From Ignavibacteria bacterium UBA2360 (lineage in GTDB: Bacteria; Bacteroidota; Ignavibacteria; Tepidaquicellales; OLB5): a stretch of 41,603 nt of DNA. A program made the translations under genes and the position numbers. Below are positions 16,880 through 25,537 of the stretch, piece after piece. A model generated the notes under the pieces. That model ran no database searches and was not told the origin of the DNA. It saw only the letters and a program-made list of their open reading frames with translations. Every line of letters starts with the position of its first letter. Within the stretch, counting starts at the first letter, position 1. Location of the stretch: positions 507,058 to 548,660 of the forward strand of contig DDTQ01000012.1 in assembly GCA_002344125.1 (NCBI GenBank), read 5' to 3'.

Positions 16880-17767
16880 TCACCCCAAAATCCGCTTCGC
16901 CTTCTGCAGATTCACCAAATAACCACCCGTTCCCAATCCATACCTGTCAAGCTTTTCACGGTTCAAACCAAGATCCTTAACCATCGAATAACCCTTAAAC
17001 TCATCACAGCTTGCCGGTACCACCAGCCGTTTATCAAACCCAAATACCTCACACATTCCCATACACATATCATACCGCGAAAGATATTCCGCTCCGCAAA
17101 AATTCACAACATCATTGTGTTTATACTTCGCAGGCAATGACGAAAGTATATCCGCCGCATCTTCAACATATATCGCATTGCGAAACTGATCAGTAAACGC
17201 CCTCAACTCTTTCCCTTCACTCAGTGTTTTATACGCCACATCAAAAAATGATGTGTATGAAGATAAAGTAAACCCATACACCAGCGATGTCCGGAGTATC
17301 ACATGCTTTACCCCGGATTCCCGAACAGCAACTTCGCCTTCAAGCTTAGTCTTTGCGTATATCGTGAGCGGCTCAATCGCTGAAGTATCCTCACGCAGGT
17401 TTACACCTGCTTTATAAACTAGGTCTGTTGATGTATATACCATCATGGCATTATTCTGTTTACACAGCTTTGCAATTTGCCCCGTTACCTCGCCGTTAAA
17501 ATGACTTATATAATCATCACCTTGTGTTGTAATTCTGGTTGGAGTTACCGATGCCAGATGATAGAATATATCAGGCTTCACTGCTTCAAATACCCGCCTC
17601 AATTCTTCTGGGTTAGCGAGATCACATTGAATAAGTTCAACACCATCCAAACCAGGTTTATGTGAATTGTAAACTCCATACAGCTTGCAGCAGCCTTTAA
17701 ACAAAAGCGCCTTACATAAGTAAGGCGCAATATAACCCGATACACCGGTTATTAAAATTGTTTTCAA
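16880..17767 (-). CDS. NAD(P)-dependent epimerase/reductase (RmlD-like)
   Basis: A 295-residue extended short-chain dehydrogenase. The Rossmann motif TGVSGYIA is at about 7-14. YTSTDLVY and YAKTK (the Tyr-x3-Lys catalytic pair, near 137-141) are in place, and ILRTSLVYGF follows. The closest style is dTDP-4-dehydrorhamnose reductase and related sugar-nucleotide reductases, but no rhamnose genes are nearby, so the substrate is open. The start codon is TTG at 17767, giving a standard Rossmann N terminus (KTILITG). It begins 9 bases after the stop of the serine hydrolase at 17777, suggesting one minus-strand transcript. Confidence 0.82.
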   Translation of the reverse strand: MKTILITGVSGYIAPYLCKALLFKGCCKLYGVYNSHKPGLDGVELIQCDLANPEELRRVFEAVKPDIFYHLASVTPTRITTQGDDYISHFNGEVTGQIAKLCKQNNAMMVYTSTDLVYKAGVNLREDTSAIEPLTIYAKTKLEGEVAVRESGVKHVILRTSLVYGFTLSSYTSFFDVAYKTLSEGKELRAFTDQFRNAIYVEDAADILSSLPAKYKHNDVVNFCGAEYLSRYDMCMGMCEVFGFDKRLVVPASCDEFKGYSMVKDLGLNREKLDRYGLGTGGYLVNLQKAKRILG

Positions 17768-17776
17768 TATTTAAAT

Positions 17777-18865
17777 TTACCTGTTTAGATATTTCAGAAT
17801 TTCCATTGCTGTGCCGTCAACATCATTTGCCTGGTTGCTCAAAACTACCACACCTGTGTTGGTTTCGGGTATGAATGCCATAAAACTTCTGTACCCGCCT
17901 GTGCCGCCGTTATGCCAAATCACGGTTCTATCCCACATCGTCTCTGAAATATGCCAGCCCAATCCAATTGCAGTGTTCGGAATGTCAGTCTCAAATCTTC
18001 TGGTTTGTATCAGCTTCAATCCCTCGTTAAATTCCATCTTTTCGGTTTTGCCCATCTGGAAAGCAAGGTACTTTGTCATGTCAGAGATGTTTGATTTTAT
18101 TGCCATTGCGCCTTCCATAACATCAAAATCCCAGTTGAATGCAGGCTCGCCCTTTTCATTATATGGTTTCGCTAGATTTTTTTCCATATCGGTGTTAATA
18201 ATAGTTGATGTCATCGTCATGCCCAGTGAATCCGCAATGTATGATTTGAGCAGTTCCTCGTATGTTTTCCCCGAAGCGCGTTCCATTGCATAACCAAGCA
18301 GTCCAAATCCCGCATTTGAATACAGGTACTTTGTTCCCGGCTCATACTCCGGGATATAATTATTCACAAAATTCAGCAGCTCCGCTTCGCCGTATTTTTT
18401 ATAGGGATTGTTAACATCCATATCCTTATTCATCACCATATTTACAGGTAAGCGGGGCAGACCCGATGTTTGTGTTGCCAGGTGATACAGCTTTAACGGC
18501 GCTGTGCTTGAAAAATTATGTATTGTAGTTCCTTCGGGAAGGTAATTCTGAACGGGGTCGTTAATCTTCAGTTTGCCGTCACGCTCAAGCATCACAAGCA
18601 TTGTGGTAGTGAAGGTTTTGGTTATCGAGCCTATTTCATACACCGTGTTTTCATTCGGTTTACTTGGATCTTCCTTCGATACCTTACCAAAGAAAAACAT
18701 TCTGGGTGTCTCGCTGTTAACATCAAACAGCCCCACAGCCATGCTCATATTTTTTTTGCCATCTAAAAGCGGCTTGATTAGTTCATGCAGCTTCGCTTCA
18801 AGATCCTGTGAAAATGTAATATTTGTAAATAATAACGCGGTTAATATATAACGTAATATTTTCAT
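17777..18865 (-). CDS. serine hydrolase, class C beta-lactamase fold
   Basis: A 362-residue protein with a signal peptide (about 1-19, ending before Gln20). It has SITK (Ser80, Lys83), YSN (182-184) and HNGG (318-321), the three active-site motifs of this superfamily, and no T9SS domain, so a periplasmic location is likely. Relatives act as esterases, D-peptidases or penicillin-binding-like proteins. It is a second, quite different member of the superfamily within 3 kb. It heads a likely two-gene minus-strand unit with the RmlD-like reductase. Its start lies close to the first unit of the repeat array. Confidence 0.9.
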   Translation of the reverse strand: MKILRYILTALLFTNITFSQDLEAKLHELIKPLLDGKKNMSMAVGLFDVNSETPRMFFFGKVSKEDPSKPNENTVYEIGSITKTFTTTMLVMLERDGKLKINDPVQNYLPEGTTIHNFSSTAPLKLYHLATQTSGLPRLPVNMVMNKDMDVNNPYKKYGEAELLNFVNNYIPEYEPGTKYLYSNAGFGLLGYAMERASGKTYEELLKSYIADSLGMTMTSTIINTDMEKNLAKPYNEKGEPAFNWDFDVMEGAMAIKSNISDMTKYLAFQMGKTEKMEFNEGLKLIQTRRFETDIPNTAIGLGWHISETMWDRTVIWHNGGTGGYRSFMAFIPETNTGVVVLSNQANDVDGTAMEILKYLNR

Positions 18866-18950
18866 GCTGTAAAATTAGTTAATTTCAATAAATATCAATA
18901 AATTGATGAATTGATTTACCAATTTGTCACATACAAATATAACATTTAAC

Positions 18951-20383
18951 CCCGTAAATAGGGGATATTTGACCAAAAATTCTTTACTTTTAGTCCCCCT
19001 TGAAAAGTCGCAGAACTGGCTTTGACAGTGGGGAATACCAGCTTGAATATTCGGTTTATTCATAATTCTTGCTTTTAAAAGTCCCCCTTGAAAAGGGGGA
19101 GCATAATCTTGTAGACTATATATAACCACAATAGAACTAAAATTTTCAATTAGCAAAAAATCCCAGTCGGGGATTTTGCTTTTCAATCCCCATCGAAAAT
19201 TAACGGTTGTCCCAAATCTGGCTTGATCGGCATATAACTGTGTTCTAAAATCTCGTCCCCCTTTTCAAGGGGGATTTTGAATCCGTTTGCTTTTAGTCCC
19301 CCTTGTAAAGGGGGAGCATAATCTATTAGACTTTTTAGAACCACAATCTTTCTAATATTTGTTTACCAGGTAAATCTGCGTCGGGGATTTGCTTCTAAAT
19401 CCCCATCTTAGATTTACGATTGATACAGCCAATGCACGATTCTCACTAATATTAATCCTCATAATCTCGTCCCCCTTTTCAAGGGGGATTTTAAATCCTT
19501 TTCTCTTTTAGTCACTTTAACAAGTCGAAGAACTGGTTTAATAATAGGTGATTTTTCATACAAGTTCGTTTCCGATAAACTCATCCAAAGTGCCATCCTC
19601 AAATCTATCGATATATTCATTAAGCTTGTTTAGAACTATATTCTTTGCCTTCTTTACATATTCATCTGGAAATATTAAAACATAAATCTTATGAGCTTCA
19701 ATTATCTCAATTCTTATTTTATCATATTCTTCTTTCCCGATATGTGATTCACCGTCAATCTCAACAGCTAATGATAACTTCTTACAATAGAAATCTACAA
19801 TGAAATTATCGATTGGTTTCTGCCTGTTGAACTTGTAACCTCTTAACTTGCCTGCTTTCAATTCATTCCATAATAATACTTCGGAAAGTGTAGAACTATT
19901 TCTCAACTTCCTCGAATTGTCTTTTAATTTTCTATTGTATGGAGTAAATGCCATTTTATTCAATTTTTTCTGCTTCTAGTTACCCTTTTCAAGGGGGAAT
20001 CTAAATCTTTTTCTTGCTTTTAGTCCCCCTTGAAAAGTCGAAGAACTGGCTTTGACAGTGGGGAGCACCAGCTTGATTGACCTGTTAAAACACAATCGAT
20101 CGTTTAACACTTTACTGCAAAAAGTAATGTCGGGGATTTGCTCCTAAATCCCCATCTTAGATTTACGATTATTGCAACTAATGCACGATTATCACTAATA
20201 TTAATCCTAAAAATCTCGTCCCCCTCTACAAGGGGGATTTTGAATCCGTTTGCTTCCAGTCCCCCTTGAAAAGTCGCAGAACTGGCTTTGACAGTGGGGA
20301 GGAAAATCTTTTAGACTTGGTAAAACCACAATAGTGCTAAAAATTTCAATCAACATCAAATCTCAGCCGGGGATTTGCTTCTA
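18951..20383. repeat. array of 215-236 bp repeat units interrupted by a gene
   Basis: Tandem degenerate units with an AGTCCCCCTT box beginning near 18992, 19080, 19295, 19510 (degenerate), 20022 and 20258. Full units contain, in order: the AGTCCCCCTT hairpin; a GTCGGGGATTTG hairpin (near 19166, 19380, 20129, 20366); for the later ones CAATGCACGATT and CACTAATATTAATCCT; and a CTCGTCCCCC hairpin (near 19252, 19466, 20215). The fourth unit lacks its middle boxes and has a DUF559 gene there. In some units the first hairpin has a roughly 21-base loop insert. The last unit stops at the aminotransferase stop codon. The frame at 18875-19186 is repeat DNA, not a gene. Confidence 0.85.
19556..19954 (-). 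CDS. DUF559 nuclease-like protein
   Basis: A 132-residue protein of the DUF559 family, related to very-short-patch-repair-type endonucleases with a PD-(D/E)xK core. Visible family features are RKLRNSSTLSEVLLWNELKAGKLRGYKFNRQKPI, VDFYC and AVEIDGESH. Candidate active-site residues are Glu25, Asp54, Glu65 and Asp67, with His71 nearby. The ATG at 19954 gives the usual family N terminus; a TTG three codons earlier is possible. The gene sits inside the repeat array, bordered on both sides by degenerate pieces of the repeat hairpin, in place of the middle of a unit. Activity and target are unknown. Confidence 0.85.
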   Translation of the reverse strand: MAFTPYNRKLKDNSRKLRNSSTLSEVLLWNELKAGKLRGYKFNRQKPIDNFIVDFYCKKLSLAVEIDGESHIGKEEYDKIRIEIIEAHKIYVLIFPDEYVKKAKNIVLNKLNEYIDRFEDGTLDEFIGNELV

Positions 20384-21799
20384 CTTCATCTTCCCAACAT
20401 ACCCCCCATGAAACACCCGCATCTTCTCAACCAGCTCTTCCATCTCATCGCGTGGAGGCAGGAAGGTAGTTCTGAAGTGCAGCGTGCCGGGTAACTGCCC
20501 GAAACCCGAGCCCGGCACCACGCAAATTCCCGTTTCTTCTAAGAGAGCCATGCAGTAATCATTATCACGATTGCTTTCGTACGCTAACTGCTCGGCGGCG
20601 GACATCTTCGTAACATCTGCTGTATGCGGAAGTGTAAGCTTAACAAATGCATACATTGCTCCCTGCGGTACATCTGTTTCCATTCCCTCAATTGCATTCA
20701 GACCCTTACCCAATATCTCAGCTTTCGCTTTCAGCTCATTCAATATTCCGTCACGCTCTTTAATGTACAGGTCATAACTTTCTTCGCCCTGTTTTGGGGG
20801 ATTCACAACCAAATACGTCACCAACTGTCCAACCGTGTTGCTGCATAGACTTATCGATTGCAGCTTAATGAACTCGCCCATCACATCTGCGGGTACATTG
20901 CGAATTTCTAAGTATCCGCCTCTGTGACCGCACTCGCCCATAAATCCTTTGCTTACGCTGTGGAAACTGAAAAGCGATATATCACTCTCGCCCATCTGGT
21001 GCATTACCTTCGCAAATGAATGGAACATCCCGTCTATCGCGTACACATTATCCTGGTAAACTTCATCAGCCATTATTGAAAGCTTATGTTTTTTAGCAAA
21101 GTTTATCACCATCTGAATATTTTCGAATGATAACACCGCTCCTGTCGGATTCCCCGGATTGATTACAACAATTGCAACCGGATCTATTCCCTTAGCTTTC
21201 GCATCATTCAGACTCTTAGTTAATATTTCCTCATTAAGTTGCCATGAATTAGCTTCATCTAAATAATATCCTATTTGACTCCCGCCATAAAGCTCAATTG
21301 TTGCACTATAAAGCGGGTACTGTGGAATGGGAATCATGAAACCGTCACTCGGCTTTTTCAGCAGAGCAGTCAGCACTGCAGAAACACCCTTCGATGCGCC
21401 GTCAGTCAGTATGATCTGATTTTCGTTTGTGGGAATCCCGTCTCGCTTTTCGATGAACTCTGCTACCGCCTGTTTAATAAAGGGAGTCCCCGCGCTTTGT
21501 GTATATGCGCCCGTTCCGTGCGGCATTAAGTGATGCAAATGTTTAGCATGCTTAATAATATCCTGCGGAAAAAGTTCGTTCACCTGTTCATGTTCAAGCA
21601 ATGCAGGGTATTCCATTAAGCAAAGTATCTGCCTTATGTATGTGAGCGGTTTCTGCTTCAATGCCTGCGGATTACCTATGTTACAGTAAATAATTTTTCT
21701 GCCTTCTTTTTCAAGCTCCTGCGCGCGGATTACAATGGGTCCCCTTACGGCATACTCAGCGCTAAGCAAATGCGGGTTTAAGTCTTTAATTGATATCAT
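20381..21799 (-). CDS. alanine aminotransferase, class I/II PLP enzyme
   Basis: A 472-residue cytosolic PLP enzyme. The Schiff-base lysine is Lys284 in HSVSKGFMGECGHRGG. INPGNPTG (213-220), MADEVYQDNVY and EETGICVVPGSGFGQLPGT are other family blocks. This pattern, especially GECGHRGG and the C-terminal ETGICVVPGSGFGQ, is that of eukaryotic-type alanine aminotransferases rather than E. coli AlaA. Length also agrees with that group. The predicted reaction is alanine plus 2-oxoglutarate to pyruvate plus glutamate. The TAG stop lies in the truncated last unit of the repeat array. A short REP-like GGAGC/GCTCC hairpin lies upstream of the start. Confidence 0.87.
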   Translation of the reverse strand: MISIKDLNPHLLSAEYAVRGPIVIRAQELEKEGRKIIYCNIGNPQALKQKPLTYIRQILCLMEYPALLEHEQVNELFPQDIIKHAKHLHHLMPHGTGAYTQSAGTPFIKQAVAEFIEKRDGIPTNENQIILTDGASKGVSAVLTALLKKPSDGFMIPIPQYPLYSATIELYGGSQIGYYLDEANSWQLNEEILTKSLNDAKAKGIDPVAIVVINPGNPTGAVLSFENIQMVINFAKKHKLSIMADEVYQDNVYAIDGMFHSFAKVMHQMGESDISLFSFHSVSKGFMGECGHRGGYLEIRNVPADVMGEFIKLQSISLCSNTVGQLVTYLVVNPPKQGEESYDLYIKERDGILNELKAKAEILGKGLNAIEGMETDVPQGAMYAFVKLTLPHTADVTKMSAAEQLAYESNRDNDYCMALLEETGICVVPGSGFGQLPGTLHFRTTFLPPRDEMEELVEKMRVFHGGYVGKMK

Positions 21800-22194
21800 A
21801 CATTATTTAAAATTTATTTTTTGCGGGGAGCTTTAGCTCCTCGGCAATCTCATTAATTGAAAAAGTAAATCGTATTTTAAAACGCTTCAGCGGTTAATTG
21901 ATAACCGCAAAATAAATAATCAAAACTCTATATTAAACATATTTCTTAAGCCTCTATTGTAATTCAGACTGCCCCCAAAACACCCCCCCCCCTTTTTCAA
22001 AGGGGGAGTACAAGCTGCCGTATTCATTAATTGCAAATCAACCGAATACTTTAACCATGCCAAAATCTTAGTTGGGGGTTCCCATTATCGATAACTTTAA
22101 TATATGCCTACTCGGACTATCGCAGTCCTATTCATTGTATCTACTATAATATACCGCTATATTTGCATAATATCTGAATTAATGTGTATAAATT
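21800..22194. other. divergent spacer with C-tract and repeat fragment
   Basis: No gene is seen in these 395 bases. GGAGCTTTAGCTCC lies near 21828. A run of ten C (21983-21992) is followed by CTTTTTCAAAGGGGG-like sequence that resembles the AGTCCCCCTT hairpin of the array, and TTGGGGGTTCCC occurs near 22073. The last 80 bases are AT-rich and probably carry the rsmB promoter. Confidence 0.6.
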
Positions 22195-23856
22195 ATGAGC
22201 GAAATCAACGAAAATTCAGGCGAAAATGTGAATAATTTAGTACCGGAAGAAAATAACGCACCTGTATTGAATGAAACTGTAACTGAGCCAAAAGAGATCA
22301 AAGTTACAGATCCACAAGAACCTGAAGTAAAACAAACAGCAGTTGAACAAACTGAATCGAAACAAACTGATTCAACACAAAGCGGGAACAAGCCCGTTTC
22401 CAAAACGCCGTTTAATAAAAACAGCGATAAGGCGTATTCCGATAAACCCTCCAACAGATCCGGAGAAAACCGCGGCTATCAGAATAAACGCGAGCGCCCC
22501 AAAGGCGATACAATTTATTCCGATGCGCGAAGCCTTGCTGTAAAAATTCTAACACGTGTAGAACGTACCGACGCGTATCTTGATAAACTTATCGATTTCG
22601 AGATCCGTACAGAACAGCTCAACGATTACGATAAATCTCTGCTTAACGAAATTTGCCACGGCGTTATCAGGTGGATGCGCAGACTTGATTGGTTTCTTAA
22701 CGGATTCTACCGCGGCAACTGGGAAAAATGCACACCCGAAATTAAAAATACTCTCCGCGTAGCTTTATATCAAATATTATTCCTGAATAAGATCCCTGAT
22801 TTTGCCGCAGTCAACGAAGCGGTTGAATTCGTAAAACGTATCAGCACACAAAAACACGCTGATGTTGTTAACGGTCTTCTCCGTACAATAATCCGCACCA
22901 AGAACGATCTTGTCTATCCAACTCGGGAAATAGATGAGGTAAAATACCTCGGCATAATGCAGTCACACCCCAACTGGATGGTAAGAAGGTGGATTGCGCG
23001 CTTCGGATTTGATGATGCCGCGCTGCTTGCGGAATCAAACAATAAACGGCCCATACTTACGCTCCGCATTAATACGCTCAAAGCCTCCAAAGAAGAGATC
23101 TTTAAGCGCTTTGATGAAAGAAGTATTGTGTACCGAACATGCCGTTACATCGATTATTTTGTAACGCTGCGCTTGATGTCAAAAATATATCTTGATGAAG
23201 ATTTCAAAGATGGCAAATATACTGTCCAGGATGAATCCGCCGGCTTGCCGGCTGTGCTGCTTAAGCCAACCGAAAATGATATGATACTCGATATGTGCGC
23301 AGCACCGGGAGGGAAGTCAACTCACATCGCCCAGCTCCTGGGCGGTAAAGGTAAAGTCTATTCAGTCGATAAGTTCGATGCTAAGATCAAAATGATGAAG
23401 CAGAACGCTGAACGGCTTGGCATTACAAATATTGAATTCATACAGGATGATGCCGCCGACCTGCAGGATGAAAGAGTGAAAGATCTCAAGTTCGATAAGA
23501 TCCTGCTTGATGCTCCATGTTCGGGACTCGGCGTGCTATCCAAAAAACCTGAAATAAGATGGAAACGCGAATTTGAAGATGTACTGGCACTCACAGAGAT
23601 CCAGAAAAATCTGCTCAACAGCGCGGTAAAATATCTTAAACCAGGGGGAGTGATTGTTTACAGCACGTGCTCAACAGAGCAGGAAGAGAACATGGATGTG
23701 GTTAAGGATTTCCTCGAAAAGAATCCGGATTTCAAAATTGATAACGCTTCGCAATATGTAAAAAGTGAGCTTGTGAACACAGAAGGCTGCATCGAAACCT
23801 TCCCTCACAGGCACAACATAGATGGCTCATTTGCCGCACGGTTAATTAAAAAATAA
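22195..23856 (+). CDS. rsmB: 16S rRNA m5C967 methyltransferase with N-terminal extension
   Basis: A 553-residue protein. Residues 1-105 are a disordered Glu/Thr/Gln/Asn/Lys-rich extension absent from standard RsmB. Residues about 106-245 form a NusB-like RNA-binding domain. The methyltransferase domain has DMCAAPGGKSTH (366-377; SAM binding), DAPCSGLGV (439-447) and YSTCSTEQEEN (489-499), where Cys442 and Cys492 are the expected pair for m5C chemistry. The enzyme methylates C967 of 16S rRNA in E. coli numbering. The start is the first ATG of the frame; an internal start near residue 100 would remove the extension and cannot be excluded. The gene precedes the Fe-S set on the same strand. Confidence 0.9.
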   Translation: MSEINENSGENVNNLVPEENNAPVLNETVTEPKEIKVTDPQEPEVKQTAVEQTESKQTDSTQSGNKPVSKTPFNKNSDKAYSDKPSNRSGENRGYQNKRERPKGDTIYSDARSLAVKILTRVERTDAYLDKLIDFEIRTEQLNDYDKSLLNEICHGVIRWMRRLDWFLNGFYRGNWEKCTPEIKNTLRVALYQILFLNKIPDFAAVNEAVEFVKRISTQKHADVVNGLLRTIIRTKNDLVYPTREIDEVKYLGIMQSHPNWMVRRWIARFGFDDAALLAESNNKRPILTLRINTLKASKEEIFKRFDERSIVYRTCRYIDYFVTLRLMSKIYLDEDFKDGKYTVQDESAGLPAVLLKPTENDMILDMCAAPGGKSTHIAQLLGGKGKVYSVDKFDAKIKMMKQNAERLGITNIEFIQDDAADLQDERVKDLKFDKILLDAPCSGLGVLSKKPEIRWKREFEDVLALTEIQKNLLNSAVKYLKPGGVIVYSTCSTEQEENMDVVKDFLEKNPDFKIDNASQYVKSELVNTEGCIETFPHRHNIDGSFAARLIKK

Positions 23857-23872
23857 AATTTTCTTTCCAAAG

Positions 23873-23910
23873 TCCCCTCCTTTACAAGGAGGGGATTTAG
23901 GGGAGGTCTA
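23873..23910. repeat. CCCCTCCTT repeat carrying a ribosome binding site
   Basis: Near-identical to 5361-5400: CCCCTCC with GGAGGGG, then ATTTAGGGGAGGTCT. The terminal GGGGAGGT lies about 8-10 bases before the Rrf2 start codon at 23915 and would serve as its Shine-Dalgarno sequence. Confidence 0.7.
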
Positions 23911-23914
23911 AATT

Positions 23915-24319
23915 ATGTTTAAACTCTCAAAAAAAGTCGAGTACGGTCTCATCGCAGTCAAACACATGGCTACGCCGGGTGAAGATTGTACATCATCTGC
24001 AAAAGAAATTGCCGATAAATATAAAATACCATACGATCTGCTTTCGAAGATTCTGCAAAAATTGAAAAAGCACGAGATCCTCGATTCTGTCCAGGGTACT
24101 CATGGCGGTTACAAACTTCTTAAAAATCCAAATGAGCTTACGCTTGCTGAAATATTCAACGCAATCGAAGGCGAGAGCTATATCCTTGATTGCGGTAAAC
24201 ATGAAGATTCCGAAGCCTGTTCAATTTATGAAACTTGTATATTAAGCAGTCCGCTTAAAAAAATACAGCGGCAGATTAACAGTTACTTTAATTCAACTAC
24301 ACTGGCTGAAATAGTTTGA
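23915..24319 (+). CDS. Rrf2-family regulator, IscR-like
   Basis: A 134-residue winged-helix regulator. The N terminus FKLSKKVEYGLIAVKHMA and the recognition region YDLLSKILQKLKKHEILDSVQGTHGGYKL are typical of Rrf2 proteins. Three cysteines, Cys93, Cys102 and Cys108, lie where IscR has its Fe-S ligands (92, 98, 104), with wider spacing between the first two. It therefore probably senses Fe-S status and controls the cysteine desulfurase gene that starts 9 bases after its stop. A repeat supplies its ribosome binding site. Rrf2 family is secure; the IscR role is inferred from the cysteines and neighbours. Confidence 0.88.
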   Translation: MFKLSKKVEYGLIAVKHMATPGEDCTSSAKEIADKYKIPYDLLSKILQKLKKHEILDSVQGTHGGYKLLKNPNELTLAEIFNAIEGESYILDCGKHEDSEACSIYETCILSSPLKKIQRQINSYFNSTTLAEIV

Positions 24320-24328
24320 TAAAAATAC

Positions 24329-25537
24329 ATGCTCAAACTTCCTATATATCTCGATAATAACTCAACTACCAGGGTTGATCCTGAAGTGCTGGAAGCTATG
24401 CTTCCGTATTTCACTGAATCATACGGCAACGCCTCAAGCAAATCACATGAATTTGGGTGGGCAGCCGAAGCTGCCGTGCAGCACGCGCGGAATCTTGCCG
24501 CTAGACTCATAAACTGCGAACCGCGTGATATAATTTTTACAAGCGGCGCAACTGAATCAGTTAACCTCGCCATAAAAGGCGCAGCGGAAATGTACCGCGC
24601 AAAAGGTAACCACATTATTACTACCGAAATTGAACATGAAGCCGTTCTTGATACATGCAAAAATCTTGAGCGCAAAGGTTTTGATGTTACTTATGTAAAA
24701 GTTAATGAAAGCGGAATCGTCGATCCCGGGGAAATTGAACGTGCTGTAAACGATAAAACTATCCTTGTTTCCGTAATGTATGCTAATAACGAGATAGGTA
24801 CAATACAGCCCGTAAATGAAATAGCAAAGCTTTGCAAAGAACATAAAGTTCTCTTTCACACTGATGCAACTCAGGCAATTGGCAAAATTCCTGTTGATCT
24901 TTCAGATCACAACATCGACATGCTGAGCTTTTCTTCACATAAAATGTACGGACCCAAAGGCGTTGGCGCCTTATACAAAACCGGAAAATTACCCAGGGTC
25001 AGAATTGAGCCCCAAACCGATGGCGGCGCCCAGGAAAAAGGTCTCCGCGCCGGCACGCTCAACGTGCCGGGTATTGTTGGCTTCGGAAAAGCCTGCGAAA
25101 TTTCAGCAAAAGTGATCAATAAAGAGGCAGAGAGAATTTCTCTGCTCCGCGATAGGCTCTTAAATGGAATTATTTCAGGTGTAAAAGACGTTAAAGTTAA
25201 TGGTGATATAAATAACAGGTTACCGGGTAATCTGAACATCAGTATTCCCGGAATTGACGCGGATTCACTGATGATGTCTATGAAAGATATCGCCGTATCA
25301 ACTGGCAGCGCCTGTTCATCGGAATCAGTGGAACCGTCACATGTGCTGAGCGCTATCGGATTGGACAAAAAACTGATGCGGTCAACAATTCGTTTCGGTA
25401 TCGGCAGATTCAACACAGAAGAAGAAATTGAATATGTTATAAATAAAGTAAACGAAAAAGTAAAATACCTGCTTAGCATTAATACTCTTTCAGGAAATGG
25501 AAGCAAAACGAAGAAAGGGGAGTATGCTGAAAATTAA
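24329..25537 (+). CDS. iscS: cysteine desulfurase, IscS/NifS type
   Basis: A 402-residue PLP enzyme that takes sulfur from cysteine for Fe-S clusters and thiolation. The N terminus YLDNNSTTRVDP, PLP lysine Lys205 (SFSSHKMYGPKG) and the catalytic loop GSACSSESVEPSHVL with Cys329 are all intact. The longer catalytic loop is that of group I desulfurases (IscS/NifS) rather than SufS. It follows the Rrf2 regulator closely. The final 14 bases of its frame overlap the start of the next gene, whose ribosome binding site is thus within iscS. No iscU follows. Confidence 0.94.
   Translation: MLKLPIYLDNNSTTRVDPEVLEAMLPYFTESYGNASSKSHEFGWAAEAAVQHARNLAARLINCEPRDIIFTSGATESVNLAIKGAAEMYRAKGNHIITTEIEHEAVLDTCKNLERKGFDVTYVKVNESGIVDPGEIERAVNDKTILVSVMYANNEIGTIQPVNEIAKLCKEHKVLFHTDATQAIGKIPVDLSDHNIDMLSFSSHKMYGPKGVGALYKTGKLPRVRIEPQTDGGAQEKGLRAGTLNVPGIVGFGKACEISAKVINKEAERISLLRDRLLNGIISGVKDVKVNGDINNRLPGNLNISIPGIDADSLMMSMKDIAVSTGSACSSESVEPSHVLSAIGLDKKLMRSTIRFGIGRFNTEEEIEYVINKVNEKVKYLLSINTLSGNGSKTKKGEYAEN

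Noticed and set aside
18875..19186. 103-codon minus-strand frame
   Set aside because: It lies in the repeat array; the sequence is explained by repeat units.
18951..20383. CRISPR array
   Set aside because: The repeated unit is more than 200 bases with conserved internal boxes and no short repeat-spacer rhythm; no cas genes are near.
24907..25506. 199-codon frame antisense to iscS
   Set aside because: Shadow frame of a well-supported gene.
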